Assembly (NCBI RefSeq): GCF_014650175.1
Contig: NZ_BMUL01000005.1
Location: 145,969 to 209,968 of the forward strand
Direction of reading: 5' to 3'
Length of the DNA: 64,000 bases
Source: Streptomyces termitum
GTDB taxonomy: Bacteria > Actinomycetota > Actinomycetes > Streptomycetales > Streptomycetaceae
Position 1 is the stretch's first letter. Each line of letters opens with the position of its first letter. This document shows positions 33,224 to 41,226 of this stretch, one piece after another. The notes beneath the pieces are model-generated. The model ran no database searches and was not told the DNA's origin. It worked only from the letters and a program-made list of their open reading frames with translations. Position numbers and translations under genes: made by a program.

Positions 33224-34153
33224 TCAGTCCCGGGCCTCCGCCAGGACCGGCAGCAGGCGGCCGACCGCCCCGCCCAGGCCCCAGCGGGCCGACAGCGCCT
33301 CCAGGGCCGCCGGGTCCCGGGGCGCGGCCGGCAGCGCCGGGTCGAACTCCGGCAGCGGCACGTCCCGCGCGACCCGGACCACGGTCGGCGCCACGTCCAG
33401 GTAGGCCGCCGCCTCCAGGATCCCGCGCCGCTTGGCCGGGGTGAGCCTCGACGCCGGGTCCCCGGCCGCGGCCCGGACGCCCGCCAGGTCGCCGTACTCG
33501 CCGATCAGCTGCGCGGCCGTCTTCTCGCCGATGCCCTTCACGCCGGGCAGGCCGTCGCTGGCGTCCCCGCGCAGGGCGGCGAAGTCCGCGTACCGGTCGG
33601 GCGCCACCCCGTACTTCGCGCGGATCAGCCCGTCGTCCACCAGGTCGCAGTCGCCGACGCCCTTGCGCGGGTAGAGCACCCGGACCGCCCGGGCGTCGTC
33701 GACGAGCTGGAAGAGGTCGCGGTCGCCGGTGACGATGTCCACCGGGCCCTCCGCCCGCGCGGTCAGGGTGCCGATCACGTCGTCCGCCTCGAAGCCGGCC
33801 GCCCCGATCCGGGCGATGCCGAGCGCGGCGAGGACGTCCTCGATGACCGGCACCTGCGGGGAGAGGGTGTCCGGGATCTCCTCCTCGTCGGGGCCGGACG
33901 CGGTCTCGGCGGCGACCCGGTGCGCCTTGTAGGAGGGGATGAGGTCCACGCGCCACTGGGGCCGCCAGTCGTCGTCCCAGCAGGCCACCAGGGAGTCCGG
34001 CCGGTGGTCCTGGACCAGCCGTCCGATGAAGTCGAGGAGTCCGCGCACGGCGTTCACCGGCGTCCCGTCCGGGGCCCGGACGGAGTCCGGCACGCCGAAG
34101 TACGCGCGGAAGTAGAGGCTGGCGGTGTCCAGGAGCATCAGGCGTCGCGTCAC
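33224..34153 (-). CDS. 5'-3' exonuclease (flap endonuclease, Pol I N-domain type)
   Basis: The 309-residue protein is a stand-alone version of the 5' nuclease domain of DNA polymerase I. Acidic metal ligands are in MLLDTASLYFRA, VACWDDDW, GFEADDVIGTLT and IVTGDRDLFQLVDD; the helix-hairpin-helix LPGVKGIGEKTAAQLI binds DNA. It should remove 5' flaps and RNA primers. GTG 34153 is preferred because the family starts a few residues before MLLD; GGGGG precedes it closely. The C-terminal 60 residues are less conserved. It is divergent from the betaine transporter across a repeat-containing gap. Confidence 0.9.
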   Translation of the reverse strand: MTRRLMLLDTASLYFRAYFGVPDSVRAPDGTPVNAVRGLLDFIGRLVQDHRPDSLVACWDDDWRPQWRVDLIPSYKAHRVAAETASGPDEEEIPDTLSPQVPVIEDVLAALGIARIGAAGFEADDVIGTLTARAEGPVDIVTGDRDLFQLVDDARAVRVLYPRKGVGDCDLVDDGLIRAKYGVAPDRYADFAALRGDASDGLPGVKGIGEKTAAQLIGEYGDLAGVRAAAGDPASRLTPAKRRGILEAAAYLDVAPTVVRVARDVPLPEFDPALPAAPRDPAALEALSARWGLGGAVGRLLPVLAEARD

Positions 34154-34165
34154 CCCCCGATCATG

Positions 34166-34266
34166 CCGCACCCCACCGACAGCGCCCGTCCCGACGACCC
34201 GCACCCCACCGACAGTGCCCGTCCCGACGGCCCGCACCCCCCCCCGGCAACGGCCGTCCCGGCGAC
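34166..34266. repeat. 33-bp tandem repeat, about three copies
   Basis: Units begin at 34166, 34199 and 34232 with CCGCACCCC. Units 1 and 2 match at 31 of 33 positions; unit 3 is diverged. The array forms part of the 328-bp gap between the exonuclease and the betaine transporter; I see no gene in the rest of that gap. Confidence 0.75.
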
Positions 34267-34481
34267 CCGCCCCGCGCCGGATCCCGCACCCCATCGTGAC
34301 CCCCGTCACCTTCGGGTTTGCCCCCGGAGGGCCGGGGCAGGCGCGAGTCCGGAGCGGACCCGGTACGGGGCCACATGCAGTGGGTCTCGTACGCGACGGG
34401 TGTCGCGGGCCGATCCCGCGCCGCTCCACGGTTCGGTCGCGGGGGTGTCGGACCGTGCTCCCTGCTACCCGTGAGGTGAAT

Positions 34482-35531
34482 GTGTCCAGGCTCCAGGCCG
34501 ACCACCTGTTCAAGGTGTTCGGCAGACGCCCCGCCGACGAATCCGCCGCCGTCCGCGCCCTCGCGGACGGCGCCGACCGCGAAGCACTGCGGGAGGACGG
34601 CGTCACCGCGGCCGTCGTCGACGCGTCGTTCACCGTCGAACCGGGCCAGATCTTCGTCGTCATGGGCCTCTCCGGGTCCGGCAAGTCGACCCTGCTGCGG
34701 ATGCTCAACGGCCTCCTCGAACCGACCGCGGGCCGCGTCGTCTTCGACGGCGACGACCTCACCGCGCTCTCCCCCCGCGCGCTGCGCGAGGTCCGGGCCC
34801 GCCGCGTCAGCATGGTCTTCCAGCACTTCGCGCTCTTCCCGCACCGCACCGTCCTGGAGAACGCCGCCTACGGCCTGGAGGTCCAGGGCGTGGCGCCCGC
34901 CGAGCGCGAGAAGCGCGCCGCCGAGGCGCTGGAGCTGTGCGGCCTGGCCGGCTGGGAGAAGTCCTGGCCGGACGAGCTGTCCGGCGGCATGCAGCAGCGC
35001 GTCGGCCTGGCCCGCGCGCTCGCCACCGACGCCGACCTGCTCCTCATGGACGAGTCGTTCAGCGCGCTCGACCCGCTGATCCGCCGCGACATGCAGGACC
35101 AGCTCCTGGTGCTCCAGAAGAAGCTGAAGAAGACCATCGTCTTCATCACCCACGACCTCAACGAGGCCATGCGCCTGGGCGACCGGATCGCCGTCATGCG
35201 CGGCGGCCGGATCGTGCAGCTGGGCACCGCCGAGGACATCCTCGTGCGGCCCGCCGACGACTACGTGGCCTCCTTCATCCAGGACGTCGACCGCTCCCGG
35301 GTGCTCACCGCCGCCGCCGTCATGAGCCCGGCCGACGGCCCGCTCGACCCCGACGCCCCGGTCGTCGGCCCGGACACGCTCCTCGCCGACCTGTGCGCGC
35401 TCGCCGCCGCGGGCCCGCACCCGGTGGTCGTGCACGACGACGCCGGCTCCGCCCTCGGAGTCGTACAGAAGGAGAAGTTGCTCGCCGTGATGGGCGGGGC
35501 TTCGGCGGAGGGGGTGGCGGCCGGTGCCTAG
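34482..35531 (+). CDS. Glycine betaine/proline ABC transporter, ATP-binding subunit
   Basis: The 349-residue ATPase of the OpuAA/ProV type energises uptake of compatible solutes. Walker A is GLSGSGKST (62-70), signature LSGGMQQRVGLARAL, Walker B LLLMDESFSALDP, and the switch His is in FITHDLNEAM. Residues 20-45 hold the family-specific insertion before the first strand. The C-terminal 80 residues resemble a degenerate CBS region, with VVGPDTLLADLCALAAAGPHPVVVHDDAG; in OpuA, CBS domains sense ionic strength. GTG 34482 follows GAGG. Its stop overlaps the next gene's start by 8 nt, so the two are translationally coupled. Confidence 0.92.
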   Translation: MSRLQADHLFKVFGRRPADESAAVRALADGADREALREDGVTAAVVDASFTVEPGQIFVVMGLSGSGKSTLLRMLNGLLEPTAGRVVFDGDDLTALSPRALREVRARRVSMVFQHFALFPHRTVLENAAYGLEVQGVAPAEREKRAAEALELCGLAGWEKSWPDELSGGMQQRVGLARALATDADLLLMDESFSALDPLIRRDMQDQLLVLQKKLKKTIVFITHDLNEAMRLGDRIAVMRGGRIVQLGTAEDILVRPADDYVASFIQDVDRSRVLTAAAVMSPADGPLDPDAPVVGPDTLLADLCALAAAGPHPVVVHDDAGSALGVVQKEKLLAVMGGASAEGVAAGA

Positions 35532-37332
35532 GCTTCCCCTCGGTTCCTGGGTCGACAGCTCCGTCGACTGGCTCCAGGCCCGGCTCTCCTGGCTGTTCGA
35601 CGCCGTCAGCGGCGGCATCACCGGCCTGTACGACGGCATCGACGCCGTCCTGTCGGCGCCGCACCCGCTGCTGCTGGCCGGCATCCTCGCCGTCGTCGCC
35701 TGGTGGCTGCGCGGCCTCGCCGCCGGTCTGCTCTCCTTCGCGGGCCTCGCGCTCGTCGACTCCGTGCAGCTGTGGGACGAGGCGATGGCGACCCTCTCGC
35801 TGGTCCTCGTCGCCACCCTCGTCACCCTGGTGATCGCCGTCCCGCTCGGCATCTGGGCGGCCCGGTCGAAGACGGTCAGCGCCGTGCTGCGGCCCGTCCT
35901 CGACTTCATGCAGACCATGCCGGCGATGGTCTACCTCATCCCCGGCATCATCTTCTTCGGCGTCGGCGTCGTCCCCGGCATCATCGCCACCATCGTCTTC
36001 GCGCTGCCGCCCGGCGTCCGCATGACCGAGCTGGGCATCCGCCAGGTCGACGCGGAACTCGTCGAGGCCGCCGAGGCGTTCGGCACCACCCCGCGCGACA
36101 CCCTGGTCCGCGTGCAGCTGCCGCTCGCCGTCCCCACGATCATGGCGGGCGTCAACCAGGTCATCATGCTGGGCCTCTCCATGGTCGTCATCGCGGGCAT
36201 GGTCGGCGGCGGCGGGCTCGGCGGCGCGGTCTACCGCGCCATCGGCAACGTCGACATCGGCCTCGGCTTCGAGGCGGGCGTCTCCATCGTCGTCCTCGCC
36301 ATGTACCTCGACCGGATGACCGGCGCGCTGGGCCGCCAGGTCTCCCCGCTCGGCCGCCGTGCCCTCGCCAAGGCCCGCGCCGCGGCCTCCCGGCGCAGCG
36401 CCGCCCGGCTGTGGGCGCACCGCCCGCAGCCGGTCACGGCCCTCGTCGGCATCGTCGTCCTCGCGCTCGCCGCGGGCGGCGCCGGCTTCCTCGGCGGCTC
36501 CGGCCCGACCTCCACCACCGCCGCCGCGCAGGGCGCCGGCCACGGCAAGAAGCTCAGCATCGGCTACATCCCGTGGGACGAGGGCATCGCCTCCACCTAC
36601 CTGTGGAAGGAGCTCCTGGAGCGCCGCGGCTACGAGGTGGAGACCAAGCAGCTGGAGGCGGGCGCGCTCTACACCGGCCTGGCCGGCGGGCAGCTCGACT
36701 TCCAGACCGACGCCTGGCTGCCCGTCACCCACGCCCAGTACCTGGAGAAGTACGGGAACAAGCTGGAGGACCTCGGCTCCTGGTACGGCCCCACCTCCCT
36801 GGAGCTGTCCGTCCCCTCGTACGTGAAGGACGTGAAGTCCCTCGCCGACCTCAAGGGCAAGGGCGACCGCTTCAAGGGCCGCATCATCGGCATCGAGCCC
36901 AGCGCGGGCATGATGGGCATCCTCAAGGACAAGGTGCTCAAGGAGTACGGCCTGGAGGGCGAGTACCAGGTCGTCGACGGCTCCACGCCCGGCATGCTCG
37001 CCGAGCTGAAGCGCGCCTACGACCGCAAGGAACCGGTCGTCGTCACCCTCTGGTCGCCGCACTGGGCCTACTCCGCCCACGAGCTGACCAAGCTGGCCGA
37101 CCCGAAGGGCGTCTGGGGCACCGGCGACGGCGTCCACACCCTGGCCCGCAAGGGCTTCACCGAGGACAACCCCGAGGTCGGCGCCTGGCTGAAGGACTTC
37201 TCGCTCACCGAGAAGCAGCTCACCGGCCTGGAGGAGAAGATCCAGAGCACCGGCAAGGGCAAGGAGCAGGAGGCCGTCCGCGCCTGGCTCGACGCCCAGC
37301 CCGGCCTCGCGGAGAAGCTCGCCCCGCAGTAG
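35524..37332 (+). CDS. Glycine betaine transporter: permease fused to substrate-binding domain
   Basis: The 602-residue fusion joins an OpuAB-like permease (about 1-325), containing the EAA loop VEAAEAFGTTPRDTLVRVQLPLAVPTI, with an OpuAC-like betaine-binding domain (about 339-602). The binding part starts GKKLSIGYIPWDEGIASTYLWKELLE and includes QTDAWLPVTHAQYLEKYG and VTLWSPHWAYSAHEL, with Trp residues that form the aromatic cage for trimethylammonium groups. One transmembrane segment (about 315-332) places the receptor outside. Such fusions are found in other Gram-positives. GTG 35524 lies within the preceding gene. Role: osmoprotection. Confidence 0.93.
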   Translation: MPRLPLGSWVDSSVDWLQARLSWLFDAVSGGITGLYDGIDAVLSAPHPLLLAGILAVVAWWLRGLAAGLLSFAGLALVDSVQLWDEAMATLSLVLVATLVTLVIAVPLGIWAARSKTVSAVLRPVLDFMQTMPAMVYLIPGIIFFGVGVVPGIIATIVFALPPGVRMTELGIRQVDAELVEAAEAFGTTPRDTLVRVQLPLAVPTIMAGVNQVIMLGLSMVVIAGMVGGGGLGGAVYRAIGNVDIGLGFEAGVSIVVLAMYLDRMTGALGRQVSPLGRRALAKARAAASRRSAARLWAHRPQPVTALVGIVVLALAAGGAGFLGGSGPTSTTAAAQGAGHGKKLSIGYIPWDEGIASTYLWKELLERRGYEVETKQLEAGALYTGLAGGQLDFQTDAWLPVTHAQYLEKYGNKLEDLGSWYGPTSLELSVPSYVKDVKSLADLKGKGDRFKGRIIGIEPSAGMMGILKDKVLKEYGLEGEYQVVDGSTPGMLAELKRAYDRKEPVVVTLWSPHWAYSAHELTKLADPKGVWGTGDGVHTLARKGFTEDNPEVGAWLKDFSLTEKQLTGLEEKIQSTGKGKEQEAVRAWLDAQPGLAEKLAPQ

Positions 37333-37450
37333 CCCCCGCCGGGGCCGGCCGTGCGAGCCCCGCCCCGCGACGCCCCCGCCGGGGCGGCCCGTGAGGATCC
37401 GCCCCACGACGCACCCACCGGGGCGGTCCGTGAGGTCCCCGCCCCCCACC
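37332..37450. repeat. About 40-bp tandem repeats after the betaine operon
   Basis: Units start at 37332, 37372 and 37411 with GC(C/A)CCC(G/A)CCGGGGC, periods 40 and 39 nt, and each contains (C/T)CCGTG(A/C)G. With the following hairpin they fill the 307-bp gap before the next gene; no gene is seen there. Confidence 0.7.
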
Positions 37451-37510
37451 GGGGGCCTCACGGGCGCCGGTCCGCTCCGGGCCGGAAGACCCGCCGGGAG
37501 ACTTACCGGC

Positions 37511-37556
37511 CGAAAAGGGATGGTCGCCGACCGTGGTCGGCGACCATCCCTTTTCG
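37511..37556. terminator. Strong intrinsic terminator, 22-bp stem with A/T tracts
   Basis: 37511-37532 pairs perfectly with 37535-37556; the right arm ends CCCTTTTCG. It can work on both strands and lies 84 nt before the XRE-cupin start. Confidence 0.9.
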
Positions 37557-37639
37557 CCACGACGAGAAACCCCGGCCCAAAGCTGCGTAAGGTTCAGGTA
37601 ACCAGCCGGTACGACGGGGTACGAGGGAGGGAAGCCGAC

Positions 37640-38191
37640 ATGGACGACAAGGAATCGGTCCGCGTGGGGGCCGCCGTCAAGAGGCGCCGCCGCTCCCTCC
37701 GGCTGACCCTGGCCGTCGTCGCCTCCCGCAGCGGCCTCTCCGTCCCCTTCCTCAGCCAGATCGAGAACGAGCGGGCCCGGCCGAGCCGCCGCTCCCTCGA
37801 ACTCGTCGCCGAGGCCCTGGAGACCACCTCCGGCGAGCTCGTCGCCGCCGCCGAGGCCGCCCGCACCATCGCCGTCGTCCGCGCCGACGAGGGCACCGAG
37901 GGGCTGCCCGACGGCGTCCGCCGCCTGGTCCGCGGCCGGCACCAGCTGCACGCCCTGGAGTTCACCGGCGAGGTGGACGCGGGCGGCGAGTTCCAGCACC
38001 GCAACGACGAGCTGCTGTACGTCACCGACGGCGCCGTCGAGGTCGAGGCCGAGGGCCGCGCCCACCGGCTGGTCCGCGGCGACACCCTCTACCTCTCCGG
38101 CGGCGTCCGGCACCGCTGGCGCTCCACCGAGCCCGGCACCCGGCTCCTCGTCGTCGCGGTCGCCGAGCACGTCGAAGCCGAGGAGGAGTGA
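37640..38191 (+). CDS. XRE-family regulator with C-terminal cupin domain
   Basis: The 183-residue protein has a Cro/C1 helix-turn-helix (about 10-68: LRLTLAVVASRSGLSVPFLSQIENERARPS) and a cupin barrel (about 100-178) with FQHRNDELLYVTDGAVEVE and DTLYLSGGVRHRWRST, which keeps some metal-ligand His residues. This design senses small metabolites and is common in amino-acid and polyamine control. ATG 37640 follows GAGGGAGGGA. Its TGA overlaps the GTG of the next gene (GTGA), so it is coupled with the BtuF-like protein. Confidence 0.9.
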   Translation: MDDKESVRVGAAVKRRRRSLRLTLAVVASRSGLSVPFLSQIENERARPSRRSLELVAEALETTSGELVAAAEAARTIAVVRADEGTEGLPDGVRRLVRGRHQLHALEFTGEVDAGGEFQHRNDELLYVTDGAVEVEAEGRAHRLVRGDTLYLSGGVRHRWRSTEPGTRLLVVAVAEHVEAEEE

Positions 38192-38928
38192 GCGCCGTCC
38201 GGGGCCGGGCCCCCCGCGTCGTCTCGCTCGTGCCCTCGCTCACCGAGGCCGTCGCGGTCAGCGCGCCGGGCGTCCTCGTCGGCGCCACCGACTGGTGCTC
38301 CCACCCGGCCGGGCTCGACGTGGCCCGGATCGGCGGCACCAAGAACCCCGACGTGCCCGCCGTCCTCGCGCTCCGCCCCGACCTCGTCCTCGCCAACGAG
38401 GAGGAGAACCGCGCCCCCGACCTCGACGCCCTGCGGGCCGGCGGCGCCGAGGTCCTCCTCACCGAGGTCCGCACCCTCGACCAGGGCCTCGCGGCCCTCG
38501 CCGGCGTCGTCGCGGCCTGCGGCGCGCCCCGGCCGCGCTGGCTCGCGGAGGCGGAGGAGGCGTGGGCCGCCGTCGAACCGGTCGGGGACGGGATCACCGC
38601 CGTCGTGCCGATCTGGCGCCGGCCGTGGATGGTCGTCGGCCGGGACACCTTCGCCGGCGACCTGCTCGCCCGCCTCGGCGTCCGCAACCTCTACGCGGAC
38701 CACCCCGAGCGCTACCCGAAGGTCCCGCTCGACGAGCTGAACGCGGCCGGGCCGCGCCTGGTGGTCCTGCCCGACGAGCCGTACCGCTTCACCGCCGACG
38801 ACGGCCCCGAGGCGTTCCCCGGGGCCGCCGCCGCCCTCGTCGACGGGCGGATGCTCACCTGGTACGGGCCGTCGCTGGCACGGGCGCCCCGGGAGCTCGC
38901 GCGGGCCCTGCGAGCAGCGCTCCGCTGA
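38188..38928 (+). CDS. BtuF-like helical-backbone metal receptor, without signal peptide
   Basis: The 246-residue protein resembles the periplasmic-binding fold of BtuF/FecB: VVSLVPSLTEAVAV at the start, GATDWCSHPAG, VPAVLALRPDLVLANEEENR and a long connecting helix, then VVLPDEPYRFTADD. Family members bind cobalamin or chelated metals outside the cell, yet here translation begins at GTG 38188 with a basic SAVRGRAPR and no hydrophobic leader or lipobox. It is therefore probably cytoplasmic. It is coupled to an XRE-cupin regulator and has no transporter neighbours, which suggests a sensing or non-transport role. Its 3' end overlaps the convergent TDT gene by 74 bp. Confidence 0.8.
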   Translation: MSAVRGRAPRVVSLVPSLTEAVAVSAPGVLVGATDWCSHPAGLDVARIGGTKNPDVPAVLALRPDLVLANEEENRAPDLDALRAGGAEVLLTEVRTLDQGLAALAGVVAACGAPRPRWLAEAEEAWAAVEPVGDGITAVVPIWRRPWMVVGRDTFAGDLLARLGVRNLYADHPERYPKVPLDELNAAGPRLVVLPDEPYRFTADDGPEAFPGAAAALVDGRMLTWYGPSLARAPRELARALRAALR

Positions 38929-40036
38929 GCAGCCCGCGCGCGGTGCGGGCCCCGGCCACCAGCCAGGCCGCCGCGAGGAGCGCGTACAGGGCGACGGACA
39001 GCCAGCGGAAGGCGTCCAGACCGGTGTGGCGGGCCAGGCCCTCGGCGCCGGTCACGCAGGTGCCGACCGGGAAGGTGAAGGCCCACCAGGTCATCGCGAA
39101 GCCCATGCCCGCGCGCCGGGCCCGCACCACCATCGCCCCGGCCAGCGCCAGCCACAGCAGCGCGAAGCCCATGACGGGCACGCCGTACAGGACGGCGAAG
39201 GCGCCGAAGCCGTGCGCGTACGGCTCGGGCAGCACCCCGGCGGCGGAGTCCGCGAAGGCGTTCGCGGCGGTGGTCGACTGGCCCAGCGGGCCCAGCACCA
39301 GGAAGAGCGTCGGGGTGAGCGCGAGCGGCAGCGGCCCGTCCAGGACCAGCCGGCCGAAGACCAGCGGCAGCATCACCAGGGTGGCGAGCAGGCTGATCCC
39401 GAACATGGCGTAGCAGGCGAGGAGGAGGGTCTGCCGGGGCTGCCCCTCGGGCAGGTGGGGCAGGAGCAGCGGGCCGACCGCGGCGGACACCATCGGGGCG
39501 ACGACCGGCAGCAGCCACACCGGGGACGCCTGGTCGATCCGGTGCCGGACCACCATCAGGTACGGCACCGCCACCGCCGCCGCGAGCCCGATCGCCGTAC
39601 CGGCGGTGAAGAGGACGGCGTCGGCGGCGACCGCGGCGGGCAGCCCGATCCAGTCCCGGCCGAGCGTCAGCGTCCCGCCGCCGACGGCCAGCAGCGCCAT
39701 CGACAGGCAGCCGTAGAACGGGGCCACCGCCGGGTCGAGGAGGTGGGCGCGGGCCTGGTCGCGGTGGCGGTGCCAGTGCGCGGCGCGGGCGGTGAGCAGG
39801 GTCAGCAGCATCGCGAGGGAGAGCGCCCAGACGCCGGTGCAGACGGTGCGCAGGCCGGGCACGGAGACCGGCAGCGCGGCCCCGGCGGTGCCGACGACGG
39901 AGGTGCCCATCACGGCGGCGTACCAGTTGGGCCCGAGGTGCCGCACCGAACGGGACGGCCCGCCTCCGGCGCCGGAACCGGGGCCGGTGCGGGGCTCGGG
40001 GCGGGGGTGGGACCGGGGGAGTGCGAGGCTTGCCAT
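38855..40036 (-). CDS. TDT-family transporter (TehA / SLAC1-like)
   Basis: The 393-residue protein has ten hydrophobic segments and the family start HLGPNWYAAVMGTSVVGTAG; later pieces are MTWWAFTFPVGTCVTGAEGLARHTG and YGVPVMGFALLWLALA. TDT proteins move tellurite, C4-dicarboxylates, sulfite or anions. I cannot choose among them. ATG 40036 with GGAG upstream. The gene is divergent from a LysR regulator, with a TGACGTCA palindrome between, and its 3' end runs 74 bp into the convergent BtuF-like gene. No terminator separates that pair. Confidence 0.85.
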   Translation of the reverse strand: MASLALPRSHPRPEPRTGPGSGAGGGPSRSVRHLGPNWYAAVMGTSVVGTAGAALPVSVPGLRTVCTGVWALSLAMLLTLLTARAAHWHRHRDQARAHLLDPAVAPFYGCLSMALLAVGGGTLTLGRDWIGLPAAVAADAVLFTAGTAIGLAAAVAVPYLMVVRHRIDQASPVWLLPVVAPMVSAAVGPLLLPHLPEGQPRQTLLLACYAMFGISLLATLVMLPLVFGRLVLDGPLPLALTPTLFLVLGPLGQSTTAANAFADSAAGVLPEPYAHGFGAFAVLYGVPVMGFALLWLALAGAMVVRARRAGMGFAMTWWAFTFPVGTCVTGAEGLARHTGLDAFRWLSVALYALLAAAWLVAGARTARGLLSGALLAGPARAPGAPVPATARTR

Positions 40037-40084
40037 GGCTCCACCGTCCCGCTCCCGCGCCCGCCCCACCAGGGATCACGCGGC

Positions 40085-40100
40085 TATGACGTCATAAGCT
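40085..40100. promoter_or_regulatory. 12-bp palindrome and leaderless -10 box of the LysR gene
   Basis: TATGACGTCATA (40085-40096) is a perfect palindrome. It overlaps TAAGCT (40095-40100), a -10 box exactly 6 nt before ATG 40107. It is a good candidate for an operator shared with the divergent TDT gene. Confidence 0.55.
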
Positions 40101-40106
40101 GGCTTT

Positions 40107-41192
40107 ATGAGCGGGAAGCGGGGCGCGGGCCCGGACGGGGACGACGGCACGGCGGGCGGCACGGACGGCGGATCGGTTCCGGACAGTGGATCCGATGCGG
40201 GGCGGAGTACGGCCGCGGCGGCGATCCTGGCGGCTTCGGGGGGCGGCGGCCGGGGCGCGGGCACGGGGCGGCCGGTCACCGCGCACCTCTCCCACCGCGT
40301 CCCCGACCTCGGCGCGCTCGAACTGCTCCTCGCCGTCGCCCGGCACGGCAGCCTCGGCGCCGCCGCCCGCGAGGTCGGCATCACCCAGCCCGCCGCCAGC
40401 AGCCGGGTGCGGTCGATGGAGCGCCAGCTCGGCGTCGCCCTGGTGGACCGCTCCCCGCGCGGCTCCCGGCTCACCGACGCGGGCGCGCTGGTCACCGACT
40501 GGGCGCGGCGGATCGTGGAGGCGGCCGAGGCGTTCGACGCGGGGGTGCAGGCGCTGCGCGGGCGCCGGGACTCGCGGCTGCGGGTCGCCGCGTCCATGAC
40601 GATCGCCGAGTACCTGCTGCCGGGCTGGCTGATCGCGCTGCGCGCCGAACGCCCGGACACCGCCGTCTCGCTCCAGGCCGGGAACTCGGCGGCGGTCGCC
40701 GAGCGGCTGCTCGCCGGGGAGGCGGACCTCGGCTTCGTGGAGGGGCTGGCCGTGCCGGACGGACTCGACGGCACCGTCGTCGCCCACGACCGGCTCGCCG
40801 TGGTCACCGCGCCCGGCCACCCCTGGGCCCGCCGCCGGGCCCCGATCGACCCGGCCGAGCTGGCCGCCGCCCCGCTGATCCTGCGGGAGCGCGGCTCCGG
40901 CACCCGGCAGGTCCTCGACGCGGCCCTCGCGCGGCACGGGGGCCTGGCGCGCCCGCTCCTGGAACTGGCCTCCACCACCGCCGTGAAGGCGGCGGCGGTC
41001 AGCGGGGCGGGCCCGGCGGTCCTCAGCGAACTGGCCATCACCGAGGAGCTGTCCTCCCGGCGGCTGGTCGCGGTGCCCGTCGCGGGCGTCCGGCTCGCCC
41101 GCGACCTGCGGGCCGTCTGGCCGACCGGCCACCGGCCCACCGGCCCGGCCCGCGACCTCCTCTCGCTGACGAGGGCGCGCCCGGCCGGCTGA
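40107..41192 (+). CDS. LysR-family transcriptional regulator with a Gly/Asp-rich N-terminal extension
   Basis: The 361-residue protein has the LysR helix-turn-helix (about 67-126: LGALELLLAVARHGSLGAAAREVGITQ, then PAASSRVRSMERQLGVALVDR) and a type-2 periplasmic effector domain with FVEGLAVPDGLDG and RERGSGTRQVLD, similar to CysB/CbbR-like members. Before this are about 65 low-complexity residues (Gly/Asp/Ala), which most LysR proteins lack. The upstream ATG is still supported by a TAAGCT box 6 nt before it, so the extension may be real; a GTG near residue 57 is an alternative. It probably controls the divergent TDT gene. Confidence 0.87.
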   Translation: MSGKRGAGPDGDDGTAGGTDGGSVPDSGSDAGRSTAAAAILAASGGGGRGAGTGRPVTAHLSHRVPDLGALELLLAVARHGSLGAAAREVGITQPAASSRVRSMERQLGVALVDRSPRGSRLTDAGALVTDWARRIVEAAEAFDAGVQALRGRRDSRLRVAASMTIAEYLLPGWLIALRAERPDTAVSLQAGNSAAVAERLLAGEADLGFVEGLAVPDGLDGTVVAHDRLAVVTAPGHPWARRRAPIDPAELAAAPLILRERGSGTRQVLDAALARHGGLARPLLELASTTAVKAAAVSGAGPAVLSELAITEELSSRRLVAVPVAGVRLARDLRAVWPTGHRPTGPARDLLSLTRARPAG

Positions 41193-41194
41193 CG

Positions 41195-41218
41195 GCCCCT
41201 CCGCCGGAAGGAAGGGGC
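41195..41218. terminator. Weak hairpin between LysR and amidohydrolase genes
   Basis: GCCCCT (41195-41200) pairs with AGGGGC (41213-41218) with partial inner pairing, between convergent stops. Confidence 0.4.
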
Positions 41219-41226
41219 GGGGGGAC

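Noticed and set aside
34125..34481. N-terminal extension of the betaine ATPase through the 33-bp repeats
   Set aside because: The extension is Pro/Arg/Thr repeat sequence; the family start is at GTG 34482, which has GAGG upstream.
37351..37590. Small open frame over the 40-bp repeats
   Set aside because: It would encode Ala/Pro/Arg repeats with no start signal, and the region ends in a terminator.
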